Below are positions 62,856 to 64,000 of a DNA stretch of 64,000 bases, piece after piece. Within the stretch, counting starts at the first letter, position 1; every line of letters starts with the position of its first letter. The stretch is from Oceanicola sp. Lineage in GTDB: Bacteria; Pseudomonadota; Alphaproteobacteria; Rhodobacterales; Rhodobacteraceae. The DNA is taken from contig JAKVBK010000013.1 in NCBI GenBank assembly GCA_022447275.1, positions 1 through 64,000 of the forward strand. Reading direction: 5' to 3'. Under the pieces are notes generated by a model. That model was not told the origin of the DNA, did not search any database, and worked only from the letters and a program-made list of their open reading frames with translations. The position numbers and the translations under genes were made by a program.

Positions 62856-63128
62856 TCAGCTTTCCGCCACCCGGCCACGCCGCCCCCCGCGGCGGCCGGG
62901 CTTGGCAGGCCGGGCCAACCCTTCCTTGAGAACCTGCGTCATCGGGTGGTCAGGCGCCTGCGCCCCGTGCTGATCCAGCAAGGCGCGGATGCTGGTGCCA
63001 TCGGTGCGGTCGGCCGGCATGGACAGCGCCCAATCCACGAAGATCGAGCGGCATTGTTCAGCGCTAATGCCTTCGATCCGGTAGCTTTCCGCAATCAACC
63101 CCTTCGGATCCAGTGCATTACCCTTCAT
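62856..63128 (-). CDS. Small protein coupled to glnE
   Basis: A 90-residue protein starting at ATG 63128, overlapping glnE by 11 bases, so it is cotranscribed and probably translated with it. Its body reads MKGNALDPKGLIAESYRIEGISAEQCRSIFVDWALSMP, then a short helical section and a Gly/Arg-rich tail (PGRRGGRRGRVAES). I do not know a named family; the same order beside glnE occurs in roseobacters as far as I recall. Longer readings are unlikely because they run deep into glnE. Confidence 0.75.
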   Translation of the reverse strand: MKGNALDPKGLIAESYRIEGISAEQCRSIFVDWALSMPADRTDGTSIRALLDQHGAQAPDHPMTQVLKEGLARPAKPGRRGGRRGRVAES

Positions 63129-64000
63129 CCCTGCGCCCTCTTGCTGTTGGCGGTTCCTGATCAGACACCATAGGCGGCGCGCGGCCGCCGTCCAGCGCTG
63201 CCACGACCTGCTCGGAAGCATCTGCGGCATGGCGCGCGATCCGCGCCGCCACCTCCGAGACATCGCCCGCCCCGGCCACCCGGGCCAGAATGCGGCCCGC
63301 CCCGGCTTCGGGCGTGTGATTTTCAGCCTCCTGCGCGCTGGTCAGCCGCAAGGCGGCCCGGACCGCACGCAGAAAACCATAGCTTTCCGCCAGCGCGGCC
63401 CCATCCACCGCCGTGCCCTCAAGCGCTGCGCCAGACAACATAGCGAGTTGCCCCGCAACACTGACCGGGGGCACCTGCCCACCTTGGCCTGCGGCAACAA
63501 GCGCTGCCCCTTGCGCAAACAGCTCGATATCCTGCATGCGTCCGGGGCCGTTCTTGACATCCCACGGATCGAACGCCCCCCGCGCAGCAGCAATGCGGTC
63601 CCGCATATCGGCCACATCGCGCCAAACCTGCGCCGCATCACGGGGCTGGCTCAGCACATCGCTGCGCACCGCGGCCACATCCGCCTGTAAATCTTGCGGG
63701 CCAGCGATGGGGCGCGAGCGTGTCAGCGCCATGTGCTCCCATGTCCAGGCGTCATCTCGCTGATAGCTGCGGAACGACTGAAGCGAGGTCGCTACCGGGC
63801 CCTGTCGTCCTGATGGGCGCAGCCGCATGTCCACCGCATAAAGCCGCCCGGCAGCGGTTGGGGCCGACAGGGCCGTGATCAGGCTCTGCGTCAGCCGGGC
63901 GTACCAAGCGCGCGCCGCCAAAGGCCGCCGGCCTTCAGACGCCTCCTGACCGTCCGCATCAAAAATCAGGATCAAATCCAGATCGGAATGGGGGGTCAGC
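63118..64000 (-). CDS. glnE: Glutamine synthetase adenylyltransferase/deadenylylase (3' partial in window)
   Basis: The C-terminal part of GlnE, which adenylylates and deadenylylates glutamine synthetase in nitrogen control. The frame is open to the window edge; the first visible residues read SDLDLILIFDADG, part of the second nucleotidyltransferase domain. YAVDMRLRPSGRQGPVATSLQSFRSY and KNGPGRMQDIELFAQ are typical of the adenylyltransferase half. The stop at 63118-63120 is in the overlap with the small gene. N-terminus and start are outside the window. Confidence 0.93.
   Translation of the reverse strand, partial: LTPHSDLDLILIFDADGQEASEGRRPLAARAWYARLTQSLITALSAPTAAGRLYAVDMRLRPSGRQGPVATSLQSFRSYQRDDAWTWEHMALTRSRPIAGPQDLQADVAAVRSDVLSQPRDAAQVWRDVADMRDRIAAARGAFDPWDVKNGPGRMQDIELFAQGAALVAAGQGGQVPPVSVAGQLAMLSGAALEGTAVDGAALAESYGFLRAVRAALRLTSAQEAENHTPEAGAGRILARVAGAGDVSEVAARIARHAADASEQVVAALDGGRAPPMVSDQEPPTARGRRDEG

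Noticed and set aside
1..64000. Mobile elements, CRISPR arrays, riboswitches
   Set aside because: No transposase, integrase other than XerD, regularly spaced repeats or recognisable riboswitch core was seen on either strand.

Overview
The window is a gene-dense, GC-rich chromosomal segment that looks like a marine Roseobacter-type alphaproteobacterium (Rhodobacteraceae/Roseobacteraceae). This rests on VPLPA-type C-terminal sorting tails, tandem-fold dCTP deaminase, an OlsB-type acyltransferase, DUF4167, and gene orders such as aroK-aroB beside xerD, lptFG-lptD-surA-pdxA-rsmA, rpmF-plsX-fabH-ihfA-merR and nagZ-scpA-scpB. I see no phage, insertion sequence, CRISPR array, rRNA or plasmid gene. 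One tRNA (Pro, GGG) is present.

Layout. 1-6.6 kb: the end of a secreted sorted protein, aroB/aroK (shikimate pathway), then a small membrane protein, a large secreted protein and xerD in one tight unit, and a CorC/HlyC-type CBS protein. 6.7-12.7 kb: ndk, an ABC-F ATPase, a MarC protein, a membrane-anchored aspartic protease, and pepA-holC. 12.8-20.1 kb: a co-directional envelope and housekeeping run, lptF-lptG-lptD-surA-pdxA-rsmA. 20.2-23.6 kb: DUF4167, then DUF1499-prfA-prmC with overlapping stops and starts. 23.7-26.7 kb: an M20 amidohydrolase followed by two different ureohydrolases (SpeB type and GbuA type), probably a guanidino-compound operon. 26.8-35.2 kb: mazG, an HNH nuclease, a DNA glycosylase with an esterase, an MFS carrier, and cysS-cimA plus a phytoene-synthase-fold protein resembling the complex I assembly factor NDUFAF6.

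35.4-38.2 kb holds a three-gene catabolic operon (aminotransferase, ICL/PEP-mutase family lyase, HSD10-like dehydrogenase). 38.2-43 kb: a VPLPA-tailed metalloprotease candidate, Uup, OlsB, MsrB and BamE. 43-48 kb: the DUF177-rpmF-plsX-fabH-ihfA-merR set joining ribosome, phospholipid and fatty-acid synthesis with nucleoid proteins. 48-55 kb: tRNA-Pro, dCTP deaminase, and argS-SPOR-nagZ-scpA-scpB-small protein, a chromosome condensation and cell-wall recycling group. 55.4-59.4 kb: malate synthase G, DUF2256 and a photolyase. 59.4-64 kb: a relic of a sorted protein, a secreted 129-residue protein, pepN, a small protein and the 3' part of glnE.

Most of this is core metabolism in ordinary order. 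The unusual signals are small: an 18-bp tandem duplication across the merR start that makes a six-codon mini-ORF; a hairpin that buries the photolyase ribosome-binding site; a 20-bp intergenic repeat present three times; a metzincin-like sorted protein with a shifted third histidine; and small conserved proteins locked into the xerD and scpB units. I found no clear defence or mobile system.
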